64,000 nt of DNA from Lineus longissimus (lineage: Eukaryota > Nemertea > Pilidiophora > Heteronemertea > Lineidae), in NCBI RefSeq assembly GCF_910592395.1, contig NC_088321.1:12958001-13022000 (forward strand), in the 5' to 3' direction. The notes below the pieces were generated by a model. That model saw only the letters and a list, made by a program, of their open reading frames with translations. It was not told the origin of the DNA and searched no databases. Shown in pieces: positions 20,563 through 33,574 of the stretch; within the stretch, counting starts at the first letter, position 1, and each line of letters begins with the position of its first letter. A program made the position numbers and the translations under genes.

Positions 20563-23254
20563 CCTTCCTTTCCATTTTACGCATATCAGAGTCGTAACCT
20601 AGAGATCTGGGGACTTGAATGTCTTGATGAAATAAACTGGCACTTTTATATTTGATTCTGAAACAATGTACTTCTCTGTTTGTATCTGGTTGAGATTTAG
20701 CTTAACCAATCGACAATGGTGTTGTGTTTGTTTCTTCAGCCACATAAAGGACCTGCATGGTTTGGTGATGATGCAGTGAAAAGCACATGCTGAAGCGCTG
20801 GGGGTGTACTTCCTTGTAAAGACGGATGATATTGGTATTGAAAGCTTTCCTCTAATGAATATTCGTCCTGGAAACAAACATTTACAGGGCAGGTTGACCA
20901 CAGGCACTGCCATTTTGGGCTACAGAACTGAGAACATGCCACATGGTTTTAAATGGACATTCAGTTCATTTTGAAGGAGTTGTAATTGCTTGAGAATTGC
21001 AAATTCTAGCTCAAATTGGGGTGCCAGAGGTGAACCTTAGACCCAGAGTACTTCAAAACGACGTCACGAACTCCTCCGCCACAGGAGTGACCTGACCTGT
21101 TCATTGTGTTCAACCTCGACATCCGGGGTCCGTTTAATTAGCATTCAAAATGGCTGCACCACTAGACCTATGTAGACCTACGCACGTATGTAGGTTTATG
21201 TCAATTAACCGACCTGAACTCCATTCTCGATAGGATGATATTTCAGATCCAGTTAATTTCGTGTTTGAAATCAGAAGCCTTGCCACATAATGTGTTCCGA
21301 ATATATTGCACAATCTCTGCCAGTGTCCAAAGAAGATTTTATAGTAGCCGCCCGCTGAGGTAACATATTCCATCGGCAGATTGCTTATCTTTCTAGTCAC
21401 TGCGTCCACACTGAAAATTAAGGACCTTCCCATATTGTCCACATGTATCACAAGGCGAACCCATTTATTAACAGGACATTGCGATTTTAAATCGTATACA
21501 ACAGTTGCTTCTTTGTGACTATTCCTGTAAAATGCTTCAGGTCCACTGAATAATAGTAGGCTACAAGTATGTCTCTCACCCTGCTTTACTATTTCCATGT
21601 ATACACCGAATAAAACTAAATTGTCATGCCCCTTCCTAAAATCCGCAATAGCGTAGACTTGTCTGGCACCAGTGGACAGAAAATAAATATCGCAGGCGAG
21701 TGTAAATATTGAATGATAATAATATTGTGAATTAAAAGAGAACTCTAAAAGACTTGGGCCAGCTGGTGAATGATGGTTTCGACAAGATAGTTCCCTTGCA
21801 GTATGTTCTATTTGATCAGGGCCAACCACCAGTTGCGCTGGTCCGAAATTTTCTATCAAATTATGTTTACTTCCAACAATGTTATTGTTGATATTAAACT
21901 TGTCTAAGGGCCAGTACCAAAGGATTGTGGTTGCGAATTTGATACCGGGAGACAGTAAAAACAAAGTTCTTACCATCACCATGGTGGTACACAAACTCCT
22001 GAGTTCTTCCTCACTCGATGCAAAGTTTTGCTTTTCAAATTTGATGAAATACGCGATAGTGTACATGTGGGGAGGAGGTGTATGTCATTCTGACTTACCG
22101 GCGGTGAACGTCAATCCTAAATAAAAGTGTCATCCTCCCCCGCCAGTCCAATGGGCCGAGATGTCCAGCGAATGAGCGATGTATCTGACTTCCTAAAGCA
22201 GCTTTGTGGTATTTGGCGAAAAAGCCGGAATAGCATATAATACTCCTTAGAAGTAAACTTACTTTCGTTGTTTTCGATTCTTACCTCGCAATTGAAAACG
22301 GTCGAAAGTGCCAGGTCGTTCATCATATCACCTGATGAAAATTAGTTCATGCTCTATTGGGTTTGTGTAAAAACTAAACTATAATGAGCAAACACACAAC
22401 CGGCGCTGCAAAAACACGCGGCGTTGCTTTGGGTAAGTTTAAGATTGCTTCCAAAATATGACCCAGATAAAATCTTTGGCGCTGTTAGCTGCCTGAGTAC
22501 TGAATGGGATAATCGAGCAAAGACGTCTTAAGTAGGTCCTCAGCTCCAAGCAGCGCGTCACCACGCATCGATCCGCACAAACAAGGATTTTTTTCGAGTG
22601 TTCCATCAATGGCTATCGCTCATGTTATCATCAATGGATTCCTTTTATTAGAGCACTACCTTTGATTTTCTGTACGTATGTACTCATGACCTGTACAATA
22701 TGCATCTAAATTATGAAAAAAAGATCGCTTCAGTCTTTCTAAAAATTTAAAACCTCTAAAGTCTTTTGGTCAACCCAACCGCGTAGAGGCTCTCTTGTTC
22801 CTGGACCATCCGAACGGCGTACCCCTAAGAAACGTTGAATGTGAACATTTCCACCCATGCTTATAATAACTTGCCGCTGTGGAGACTGATAAACATGTAC
22901 AACTGTTATAAATGCCTAGTGTCACAGATTCGATGTTGCGCCGAGATTGACGCTGCGACCAGTGATGACACAAACGACGGGTTTCTGCACTTCACGTTTA
23001 ATATAGGAACTAAAAGAGAATAAACAGGAAACATACTAAGTAACTGGTAACTCGCCCGGGTCAAAATACTTTACAAACTTGGAACAATTCATTGGAAAAA
23101 GGCCTACCAGTAAGTTAAGAGTCTGCACCACAGTTTCGGCTACAACTTGAAATCATAAAGCAAGGAGGACTCTTTCCAAACGAAGTGAATACCACTTTCA
23201 AGGGTGGGCATATTTGTATGAGTACTGCTCCTGCTTAAATTTGCGGGTTATGGT
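20563..23254. repeat. Array unit U3 (2.7 kb, internally deleted)
   Basis: It carries the first segment, the LamG-like gene (long C-terminus type, no AT-rich block) and the linker. At ~22586 it jumps from CGCACAAACAAGGA directly to TTTTTTTCGAGTG, deleting the promoter-like block and about 1.7 kb more. The same jump is found in U4. Confidence 0.92.
21134..22030 (-). CDS. LamG/ConA-like protein, copy in U3
   Basis: The main exon runs from 22030 to the stop at 21134. The acceptor dinucleotide is retained although the preceding base changed (AAG instead of TAG), which opens the frame further upstream to 22066. The leader reads MVMVRTLFLLSPG. The C-terminus is the long type, as in U1. A first exon with intact donor GTAAGA lies at about 22289-22354. 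Its first ATG is followed by a stop (TAA), but the next in-frame ATG-ATG (MMNDLALSTVFNCE) is open, so a spliced product is still possible. Only U2 has lost the donor. Confidence 0.68.
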   Translation of the reverse strand, partial: QNFASSEEELRSLCTTMVMVRTLFLLSPGIKFATTILWYWPLDKFNINNNIVGSKHNLIENFGPAQLVVGPDQIEHTARELSCRNHHSPAGPSLLEFSFNSQYYYHSIFTLACDIYFLSTGARQVYAIADFRKGHDNLVLFGVYMEIVKQGERHTCSLLLFSGPEAFYRNSHKEATVVYDLKSQCPVNKWVRLVIHVDNMGRSLIFSVDAVTRKISNLPMEYVTSAGGYYKIFFGHWQRLCNIFGTHYVARLLISNTKLTGSEISSYREWSSGRLIDINLHTCVGLHRSSGAAILNAN

Positions 23255-25068
23255 CCTTCCTTTACTTTTTACGCATATCAGAGTCGAGACCTAGAGATCT
23301 AGGGACTTGAATGTCTTGATGAAATAAACTGGCTCTTTTATATTTGATTCTGAAACAATGTACTTTCCTGTTTGTATCTGGTTGAGATTTAACTTAACCA
23401 ATCGACAATGGTGTTGTGTTTGTTTCTTCAGCCACATAAAGGACCTGCATGGTTTGGTGATGATGCAGTAAACAGCACATGCTGAAGCGCTGGGGGTGTA
23501 CTTCCTTGTAAAGACGGATGATATTGGTATTGAAAGCTTTCCTCTAATGAATATTCGTCCTGGAAACAAACATTTACAGGGCAGGTTGACCACAGGCACT
23601 ACCATTTTAGGCTATAGAACTGAGAACATGCTCCATGGCTTTAAATGGACATTCTGTTCATTTTGAAGGAGTTCTAATTGCTTGAGAATTGCAAATTCTA
23701 GCTTAAGTTGGGGTGCCAGTGGTGAACCTTAGACCCAGAGTACTTCAAAACGACGTCTCGAACTCCTCCGCCACAGGAGTGACCATCATCATCATGGTGG
23801 TACACAAACTCCTAAGTTCTTCCTCTCTCGATGCAAAGTTTTGCTATTCAAATTTGATGAAATACGCGATAGTGTACATGTGGGGAGGAGGTGTATGTCA
23901 TTCTGACTTACCGGCGGTGAACGTCAATCCTAAATGAAAGTGTCCTCCTTTCCCCGCCGCTCCAATGGGCCGAGATATCCGGCGAATGAGCGATGTATCT
24001 GACTTCCTAAGACAGCTTTGTGGAATTTGGCGAAAAAGCCGGAATAGCATATAATATTCCTTGGAAGTAAACTTATTTTCGTTATTTTCGAGTCTTACCT
24101 CGCAATCGAAAGCGGTCAAAACTGCCAGGTCGTCCATCATATCACCTGATGAAAAGTAGTTCATCCTCTATTGGGTTTGTGTAAAAACTAAACTATAATG
24201 AGCAAACACACAACCGGCGCTGCGAAAACACGCGGCGTTGCTTTGGGTAAGTTTAAGATTGCTTCCAAAATATGACCCAGATAACAATTTTGGCGCTGTT
24301 AGCTGCCTGAGTACTGAATGGGATAATCGAGCAAAGACGTCTTAAGTAGGTCCTCAGCTCCAAGCAGCGCGTCAGTACGCATCGATCCGCACAGAAAAGG
24401 ATTTTTTCGAGTGTTCCATCAATGGCTATCGCTCATGTTATCAACAATCGATTCCTTTTATTAGAGCACTACCTGTGATTTTCTGTACGTATGTACTCAT
24501 GACCTGTACAATATGCATCTAAATTATGAAAAAAAGATCACTTCAGTCATTTCAAAAAACTTAAAACCTCTAAAGCCTTTTGGTCAACCCACCCGCTTAG
24601 AGGCTCTCTTGTTCCTGGACCATCCGAACGGCGTACCCCTAAAAAACGTTGAATGTGAACATTTCCAACCATGCTTATAATAACTTGCCGCTGTGGAAAC
24701 TGATAAACATGTACAACTGTTATAAATGCCTAGTGGCACAGATTCGATGTTGCGCCGAGGTTGACGCTGCGACCAGTGATGACACAAACGACGGGTTTCT
24801 GCACTTCACGTTTAATATAGGAACTAAAAGAGAATAAACAGGAAACATACTAAGTAACTGGTATCTCGCCCGGGTCAAAATACTTTACAAACTTGGAACA
24901 ATTCATTGGAAAAAGGCCTACCAGTAAGTTAAGAGTCTGCACCACAGTTTCGGCTACAACTTGAAATCATAAAGCAAGGAGGACTCTTTCCAAACGAAGT
25001 GAATACCACTTTCAAGGGTTAGCATATTTGTATGAGAACTGCCCCCGCTTAAATTTGCGGGTTATGGT
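23255..25068. repeat. Array unit U4 (1.8 kb, gene mostly deleted)
   Basis: The shortest complete unit. The first segment stops at CAGGAGTGAC and joins directly to CATCATCATCATGG, removing nearly all of the main LamG-like exon. The promoter-like region is lost by the same deletion as in U3. U4 therefore descends from a U3-like unit. Confidence 0.9.
23784..24164 (-). pseudogene. LamG-like gene remnant in U4
   Basis: The first exon 24164-24099 (22 codons, MNYFSSGDMMDDLAV start, donor GTAAGA) and the beginning of the second exon are intact up to the ATG-ATG-ATG of the leader. The remaining ~840 bp of coding sequence are deleted. The remnant cannot make the jellyroll part. Confidence 0.8.
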
Positions 25069-25724
25069 CCTTCCTTTACTTTTTACGCATATCAGAGTCG
25101 AGACCTAGAGATCTAGGGACTTGAATGTCTTGATGAAATAAACTGGCACTTTTATGTTTGATTCTGAAACAATGTACTTTCCTGTTTGTATCTGGTTGAG
25201 ATTTAACTTAACCAATCGACAATGGTGTTGTGTTTGTTTCTTCAGCCACATAAAGGACCTGCATGGTTTGGTGATGATGCAGTAAACAGCACATGCTGAA
25301 GCGCTGGGGGTGTACTTCCTTGTAAAGACGGATGATATTGGTATTGAAAGCTTTCCTCTAATGAATATTCGTCCTGGAAACAAACATTTACAGGGCAGGT
25401 TGACCACAGGCACTACCATTTTAGGCTATAGAACTGAGAACATGCTCCATGGCTTTAAATGGACATTCAGTTCATTTTGAAGGAGTTCTAATTGCTTGAG
25501 AATTGCAAAGTCTAGCTCAAATTGGGGTGCCAGTGGTGAACCTTAGACCCAGAGTACTTCAAAACGACGTCACGAACTCCTCCGCAACAGGAGTGACCTG
25601 ACCTGTTCATTGTGTTCAACCTCGACATCCGGGGTCTACTTGATTAGCATTCAAAATGGCTGCATCACTAGACCTTGGATACTCTTGTACGTCATATCAC
25701 TCGTCACCGCCAGAATCTGGGAAT
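25069..25724. repeat. Array unit U5 (truncated at BEL junction)
   Basis: Only the first ~0.65 kb of a unit is present, reaching into the start of the AT-rich block type (GTCACCGCCAGAATCTGGGAAT). Then the sequence becomes BEL internal sequence at 25725 without any LTR. The LamG-like gene and everything after it are missing. Confidence 0.9.
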
Positions 25725-25747
25725 AAACGGAGTGGCCCCCAATAATT

Positions 25748-27337
25748 GTGGTCTCTAATGAAGCCGAGAAGGCTAACGAGAAGAAGAAGACAACAAGTAC
25801 CTCGTTGGCGGTTTTGCCCAGTCAAAGACTCAAGGACTCCGAGGTAGAACAATATGTGGAGAAATTTTCAGACTATGAGAAATTCATCAGAGTCATGATG
25901 AGATTGAGGAGTTGGATCACACTATACCGAAGAGACAAAGCAAACAAAGATGTAGACACTGTCCCAGATGAGGGGAGTGATCGATTGAGTGAGAGGAGGA
26001 AGGAAGAACTTCATTGGATACAATGGGCCCAAGAGAAGCATTTCCAGAAGGAGATACAGAAGCTTAAAGCTGGAGAGAGTGTAGAGAAGACAAGTGTCAT
26101 CGTCCAATTGAACCCATATTGGGATAAGCGATCACAAGTTATCCGCGTAGGTGGTCGCCTCAACTATGCCCCACTGCCAGAAGAAGTGAAGCACCCAATC
26201 GTTCTTCCGACTCACAATTCGTTCGTGAAGATGCTTGTGATGCATTACCACAAGATTACCTTGCATCCTGGAGCGGCTCAGACTCTAGCAAGTCTACGAA
26301 ACAGATATTGGATTGTCCATGGGAAACAAGAGGTGCGGCGGATACTCAATACGTGCAAAACCTGTCGAGAACCTCTCAAGATCGACCAACGAACGGCACC
26401 TTTGCCAGAGGAGCGTATATCAATCGCACCAGCATTCACTAATGTCGGTGTCGATTTTGCTGGGCCACTCTTCGTGAGGGTCACAGTTGGAGGTGAATCA
26501 ACAAGCAAAGTGTACATTTGTCTGTTTTCCTGTATGGTGACTAGGGCCATACACCTTGAGCTTGTCGAAACACTGACTACTGAGCAGTTTATGTTGGCCT
26601 TGCGGAGAATGATGAGCCGAAGAGGACGATGTCGGATGATGTTGTCGGACAACGCTAAAACTTTTAAGAAGGCTTCAGACATAGTCCAGAAGATTTTCAA
26701 GAAGCAGGATGATGTTAGAGACAAGTTAGAACAAGAGGGCATACGCTGGAAGTTCATCACTGAACGTGCTCCATGGCACGGTGGGTTTTACGAGAGAATG
26801 GTTGGATCGGTAAAGAGACCATTGAAGAAGGTTCTCGGGAAATCGAAGCTCACCCTGATCGAGCTGATGACTGTTTTAACGGAAGTAGAGGCAATGGTGA
26901 ACTCGCGTCCATTGACCATGGTGTCGAGTGATACAGAGGATTGGTTGCCCCTCACTCCGGGGCACCTTGCCATAGGACGAAGCCCCCAGTCTCTTCCGGA
27001 GGTTGACAAGGTTACTGCACAGACCACACTTGGCAAGCGTTGGCGGTACCAACAGTCTCTTATGAAGCAATTTTGGAACAGATGGACAACAGAGTACCTT
27101 CTCCAACTCCAGCAGATGCGGAAGTGGACCGATGTAAGGGACAACCTTCAAGTTGGGGACGTTGTATTTTTGGCAGAAGAAGGGATGCGAAAGGGAGACT
27201 GGACGTTGGCCAAAGTGGAAGAGTTGCACCCAGGCAGGGACAACTTAGTGAGGTCCGTGACAGTGAGGACAGCTGCTGGTCTGAGACGGCGACCAGTACA
27301 GAAGTTAAGGTTACTTGAACCAGTAGATAATCAGTAG
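25748..27337 (+). pseudogene. BEL integrase part, 5'-truncated
   Basis: An uninterrupted 529-codon frame covers the region before the zinc-binding domain through the integrase core and C-terminus. It lacks gag, protease, RT and RNase H. Compared with the first copy it carries three visible amino-acid changes (L to W near 26120, Y to H near 26249, M to T near 26394). It cannot act alone. The integrase triad residues are kept. Confidence 0.9.
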
Positions 27338-27549
27338 ATTATCGCGTACGATTATTACTTATAGATTAGGACATGATGAAGTCATTGCAATTTCCGATGA
27401 TAATGTTTGCACCACCAGTATACTTTGTTCAAACGATTCATATAGTAAAATGCTACAAGCGTAGCGCGCGCAAGCAACATAGAGATTTTGTTTTTAGTTT
27501 GTAGTGAAAATCTTTATACTTGGGTTAATTCGATTTTCAGAGGGGAGGA

Positions 27550-28391
27550 TGTTCGGTTGTTGGTCAAATAGGACCTGAGTTGATTATTTTGTTACAACAT
27601 GTATGGTGCTGGCTTGTGGTGGACGCCATCAAGAGACTTGTTTACAAACACAGTTTATTTTAGGCCTATGCACTTACCTTCTTACGTAAGTGCATAGGTT
27701 CATTTTCTATCAGTTTTCTTATACTCGCCCCATTCGTATACACAGCTGTGGTGTGAGAAGACCGGGAGGACGTTTGCTCCTGTGTTTTTATTCGTGTTCA
27801 AGGATCCGAACTTTGAGTATTTCTATTACGTTCTTTCCACGACTGATGGAAAGAAAGATTTACTGTGTGTCTCGAGCTTTGACAATTCTTTAATTCGTAA
27901 CTATGCATAGAGCCAAGCACGTGTGTGCATAGACCATACATTTTGGCTACATTTCGTAGCACTGCTTACATCGTTCGTAACAAGTGTCTGTGGCGGCCGC
28001 AAGGAGCACCTTTACATGTAACCTTTATACGCAACGTTTTACGTGGATATACGTCGGATATCTGTACTTCCTGTTTGCGCAATCGTGACTTGTCTTTTGT
28101 CACTCACTTCCGGTACCGGGCTTGCACTTTTTCTGTGACGTCATCGACATGTACATGACTGTGTTTCTACGAGTTGGAGCTTCTTTGGATATGTGTTTCT
28201 CAACCAGATTGACTGACTGATGTGTTTGTGCAAGTGTCATTCACAGCAGAGAGCTCTACATTGCCACCATATAGACCATTACCTAAGTTGCTTATGTAAA
28301 TAAAGTGTGTTTGTGTATTTGTGTAAAACAGCTTCAGGGTTTGTGTTTCTTCTGGTAATTTAGTAGTGTTTTTTCATGTAGCTATGGTACA
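27550..28391 (+). repeat. 3' LTR of second BEL copy
   Basis: 842 bp, the same length as 7028-7869, with the same terminal A variant (CTATGGTACA) as the first 3' LTR rather than the G of the 5' LTR. It is therefore copied from the first 3' LTR. Confidence 0.95.
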
Positions 28392-31300
28392 CCTTCCTTT
28401 ACTTTTTACGCATATCAGAGTCGAGACCTAGAGATCTAGGGACTTGAATGTCTTGATGAAATAAACTGGCTCTTTTATATTTGATTCTGAAACAATGTAC
28501 TTTCCTGTTTGTATCTGGTTGAGATTTAACTTAACCAATCGACAATGGTGTTGTGTTTGTTTCTTCAGCCACATAAAGGACCTGCATGGTTTGGTGATGA
28601 TGCAGTAAACAGCACATGCTGAAGCGCTGGGGGTGTACTTCCTTGTAAAGACGGATGATATTGGTATTGAAAGCTTTCCTCGAATGAATATTCGTCCTGG
28701 AAACAAACATTTACAGGGCAGGTTGACCACAGGCACTACCATTTTAGGCTATAGAACTGAGAACATGCTCCATGGCTTTAAATGGACATTCAGTTCATTT
28801 TGAAGGAGTTCTAATTGCTTGAGAATTGCAAATTCTAGCTCAAGTTGGGGTGCCAGTGGTGAACCTTAGACCCAGAGTACTTCAAGACGACGTCACGAAC
28901 TCCACCGCCACAGGAGTGACCTGACCTGTTCATTGTGTTCAACCTCGACATCCGGGGTCTTCTTGATAAGCATTCAAAATGGCTGCACCACTAGACCTTG
29001 GATACTCGTGTACGTCATATCACTCGTCACCGCCAGAATCTAGGAATGACGTAGAAAGTGTTATCTATGACCCGTCTATTTGGGCACTACGTGTCAGCAC
29101 TGTTTCAACATGACCAAAAACCGTTTGTAGCCGATCAAATAATTGTAAAATTAAACAATTATCTCGGGATGTATACAGATAAAGAAGCCTTATACTTAAA
29201 TATATAAAACAAATTATCAAAAGGGTTTTTAAAACAATCGTTTCACAGTGTGAGAGAAATGGCCGATGAAGAACGCTATATCGACGAACTACTTACAGGC
29301 TTATGCCAATAATTCAAAATTTAAAATTTGTGATCGATTTTGAATTTTTCACTTGCATTAATATAAGCATATAAAATATATATTAATACAACAAATTCCC
29401 AAGTTAGTCTACACAACGTCATTGTTGAAATTTATATGACGTACGTATCTATGAAATTAAAAATTCAAATTCAATTTCAAATTTCAAATATTTAACGGAC
29501 GCCGTAGGCCTTTAAATGAATGCAGACACGGCCCTGCAAAAATGCACGCATGTATGTACGTTTATGTCAATTAACTGACCTAAACTCCATTCTCGATAGG
29601 ATGATATTTCAGATCCAGTTAATTTCGAGTTTAAAATCAGAAGCCTTGACACATAATGTGTTCCGACAACATTGCACAATCTCTGCCAGTGTCCAAAGTA
29701 GATTTTATAGCAGCCGCCCGCTGAGGTAACATATTCCATCGGCAGATTGCTTATCTTTCTAGTCACTGTGTCCACACTGAAAATTAAGGACCTTCCCATA
29801 TTATCCAGATGCATCACAAGGTGAACCCATCTATTAACAGGACATTGCGATTTTAACTCGTATACAACAGTTTTTTCGTTGTGACTATTCCTGTTTAAAA
29901 GTGCTTCATGTCCACTGAATAATAGTAGGCTACAAGTATGTCTCTCATCCTGCTTTACTATTTCCATGCATACACCGAACAAAACAAAACCGCCATGACC
30001 CCTCCTAAAATCCGCAATAGCGTAGACCTGTCTGGCACCAGTGGACAGGAAATAAATATCGCACGCGACTGTAAATATTGAATGATAATAATATTGTGAA
30101 TTAAAAGAGAACTCTAAAACACTTGGTCCAGCTGGTGAATGATGGTTTAGACAAGATAATTCCTTTGCAGTATGTTCTATTTGATCAGGGCCAACCACCA
30201 GTTGCGCTGGTCCGAAATTTTCTATCAAATTATGTTCACTTCCAACAATGTTATTGTTGATATTGAACTTGTCTAAGGGCCAGTACCAAAGGATTGTGTT
30301 TACGCATTTGATCCCGAGATACAGTAAAAACAAAGTTCTTACCATCATCATGGTGGTACACAAACTCCTGAGTTCTTCCTCTCTCGATGCAAAGTTTTGC
30401 TATTCAAATTTGATGAAATACACGATAGTGTACATGTGGGGAGGAGGTGTATGTCATTCTGACTTACCGGCGGTGAACGTCAATCCTAAATAAAAGTGTC
30501 CTCCTTACCCCGCCGGTCAAATGGGCCGAGATATCCGGCGAATGAGCCATGTAAATGACTTCCTAAGGCAGCTTTGTGGAATTTGGCGAAAAAGCCGGAA
30601 TAGCATATAATACTCCTTAGAAGTAAACTTATTTTCGTTATTTTCGATTCTTACCTCGCAATCGAAAGCGGTCAAAACTGCCAGGTCGTCCATCATATCA
30701 CCTGATGAAAAGTAGTTCATCCTCTATTGGGTTTGTGTAAAAACTAAAATATAATGAGCAAACACACAACCGGCGCTGCGAAAACACGCGGCGTTGCTTT
30801 GGGGAAGTTTAAGATTGCTTCCAAAATATGACCCAGATAAAAATTTTGGCGCTGTTAGCTGCCTGAGTACTGAATGGGATAATCGAGTAAAGACGTCTTA
30901 AGTAGTTCCTCAGCTCCAAGCAGCGCGTCACCACGCATTGATCCGCACAAAAAAGGATCTCTGCATGAAGGCTTCACTCGGGTCCAGTCGGGATTATAAT
31001 CGGAAAACTACGATAATTCATTCGGTTTTCGAGTTTTTCCGTTTCCGGCGTGTTATGCTCGGAACTGCTACTGTAGAATGGAAGGTGTCTGGTATGGGTA
31101 GCCGACATCCTGAATTTAGAGGCAACACTCAGCACTTGTGACCGAGCTTATGCCCTGAATAAACCAACATGCTTCACACAGCATACACGCCATTCGATGA
31201 TAAATGTGTACCATTTATTTTCTCGAAATCGCATTTCAAATAATAAAAAAACTGCTTTCTGGTTACTCAATAAGTTATATGAAGAATTAAACGCTATAAA

Positions 31301-33096
31301 AAGACAGCGTCTTACAAGATCGTGTAATTACAAGAAATTCCGCGTTTTTTGCATTCAAAATTTCAGCCAATGAGAGTGCTGGAAAGATGTGATAGCCATT
31401 TTGATTGGGCGAAGTGGATTTGTCCGCCTCATCTCGCAAATTACAATCGGCTTACCTCAGGGTAAGTAGTGTCAGAGGGGAGGAATATACGGCTGATTCT
31501 GATATTCGAGGATGCGCAGCCAATTTTGACCCTGATCGATCTGATGCAATTTCACAGAATCTTTCCTACATGGCAAATATTGATAACATCGACCCCCACG
31601 AAATAGCTTTCATGAATAAAACGATGAAGGACGTACATGCGCTTCAAAACGCCACTGTCTTTGATCAGGTGATCAACAGTGTGGACCAACCAACCTCGAC
31701 AATAACCTCGTCCACAGGCTGCAATATTTCGATAATATCTAGTCCGCTTAGAGTGAAAGAAATTGGGTGAAAATCTACACAGCTGCACCGCAAGACCAGC
31801 GGTCCTTGCAATTGGGTACGATGCATGATATAAAGGGCTATGAATCCTGCTATATCGCGTTATAACTGCTGAGAACGATTGCAGGAATCTGTTAGTAGGC
31901 TTTGGCAAATCAACAGGTCGATTCGGTGTAGTTCGAAATGAAAAGAGGACGTCAAGTTCGTAAAGCCAGAACCTGTTGGAAATCACGGGAATTACTAAGC
32001 TTGTTTTTTGCTTCCATCAGACATAAGCCGCAACTGCACCGAATCCTTGTCACTCTCTGACGGCCGAAATGGCCTTCAAAAGCGTTAAAGATACACACTA
32101 TTATTGTTTATCCTTGCTAACTAATTTAACCATTAATAATGATGTGTTTTCTATCCCAAAACCGACACTCCTGAGACCAGGATCTCCTCGAATACACAAG
32201 GGAGTTGTAATGACGATTTATCGCAGTACACGCCTACAATGAATTTTACTAAACAGCATTGCTGTATGTATCGCTGTGCAATAGCTCTCAATACACGTGT
32301 GGAAATAACCTCGGATGTTTTATCCTCTGTACATGAGAGCATTAGCAATACTTCGTAACAGGTCCTGCGTACCAGGTTCACTGAGATTCGTATTGATCAG
32401 CCTGCAATAAACAGTGTATCTGTTGCGTTATTTTTTTCGAGTGTTCCATCAATGGCTATCGCTCATGTTATTATCAATCGATTCCTTTTATTAGAGCACT
32501 ACCTGTGATTTTCTGTACGTATGTACTCATGACCTGTACAATATGCATCTAAATTATGAAAAAAAGATCGCTTCAGTCATTTCAAAAAACTTAAAACCTC
32601 TAAAGCCTTTTGGTCAACCCAACCGCGTAAAGGCTCTTGTTCCTGGACCATCCGAACGGCGTACCCCTAAAAAACGTTGAATGTGATCATTTCCAACCAT
32701 GCTTATAATAACTTGCCGCTGTGGAGACTGATAAACATGTACAACTATTATAAATGCCTAGTGTCACAGATTCGATGTTGCGCCGAGATTGACGCTGCGA
32801 CCAGTGATGACACAAACGACGGGTTTCTGCACTTCACGTTTAATAAAGGAACTAAAAGAGAATAAACAGGAAACATACTAAGTAACTGATATCTCGCCCG
32901 GGTCAAAATACTTTACAAACTTGGAACAATTCATTGGAAAAAGGCCTACCAGTAAGTTAAGAGTCTGCACCACAGTTTCGGCTACAACTTGAAATCATAA
33001 AGCAAGGAGGACTCTTTCCAAACGAAGTGAATACCACTTTCAAGGGTTAGAATATTTGTATGAGTACTGCTCCCGCTTAAATTTGCGGGTTTAGGT
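28392..33096. repeat. Array unit U6 (4.7 kb)
   Basis: Starts after the BEL LTR like U1. It has the AT-rich block (~29000-29510), the LamG-like gene, the linker, a promoter-like block missing ~30 bp, and a 32-base loss in the embedded palindromic repeat. A further deletion at ~32388 removes the ~0.3 kb segment that holds a conserved plus-strand frame in U1, U2 and U7. Confidence 0.92.
29512..30720 (-). CDS. LamG/ConA-like protein, copy in U6
   Basis: Inferred exons are 30720-30655 (22 codons, MNYFSSGDMMDDLAVLTAF start, donor GTAAGA) and 30399-29512 (acceptor TAG, leader MMMVRTLFLLYLG). They join in phase to give about 317 residues. The short C-terminus type (VHFCRAVSAFI) is used. The variable loop reads LLNRNSHNEKTVVYEL, one residue longer than the U2 loop, so the loop changes length by whole codons. 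All splice signals and the frame are intact. Confidence 0.72.
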
Positions 33097-33337
33097 CCTT
33101 CCTTTCCATTTTACGCATATCAGAGTCGTAACCTAGAGATCTAGGGACTTGAATGTCTTGATGAAATAAACTGGCACTTTTATATTTGATTCTGAAACAA
33201 TGTACTTTCCTGTTTGTATCTGGTTGAGATTTAACTTAACCAATCGACAATGGTGTTGTGTTTGTTTCTTCAGCCACATAAAGGACCTGCATGGTTTGGT
33301 GATGATGCAGTAAACAGCACATGCTGAAGCGCTGGGG

Positions 33338-33574
33338 GTGTACTTCCTTGTAAAGACGGATGATATTGGTATTGAAAGCTTTCCTCTAATGAATATTCGT
33401 CCTGGAAACAAACATTTACAGGGCAGGTTGACCACAGGCATCGCCATTTTGGGCTATAGAACAGAGAACACGCTCCATGGCTTTAAATGGGCATTGAGTT
33501 CATTTTCAAGGAGTTCTAATTGCTTGAGAATTGCAAATTCTAGCTCAAATTGGGGTGCTACTGGTGAACCTTAG
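33338..33574 (+). other. plus-strand open frame in first unit segment, uncertain
   Basis: The plus strand reads YFLVKTDDIGIESFPLMNIR and onward, preceded about 85 bp upstream by a good acceptor (TTTGTTTCTTCAG at ~33260-33272). The segment is present in all seven units, but in units other than U7 the frame stops at TTT-TGA. An upstream reading after the acceptor (GPAWFGDDAV) is out of frame with it. On the opposite strand the same DNA has a 104-codon frame in every unit. I cannot tell which, if either, is used. It may be an old exon relic. Confidence 0.2.

Larger units (their letters stand above)
25725..28391 (+). mobile_element. second BEL copy, 5'-truncated
   Basis: It matches 5203-7869 at a constant offset of 20,522 bases, with only about seven base differences seen over 2,667 bp. 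It starts within the integrase-coding half, contains the 3' untranslated region and a full 842-bp LTR (27550-28391), and joins the array at exactly the same base (CCTTCC) as the first copy. A 5' truncation of an LTR element with an identical 3' junction points to duplication of the array segment and a later deletion, not a second integration. Confidence 0.93.
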
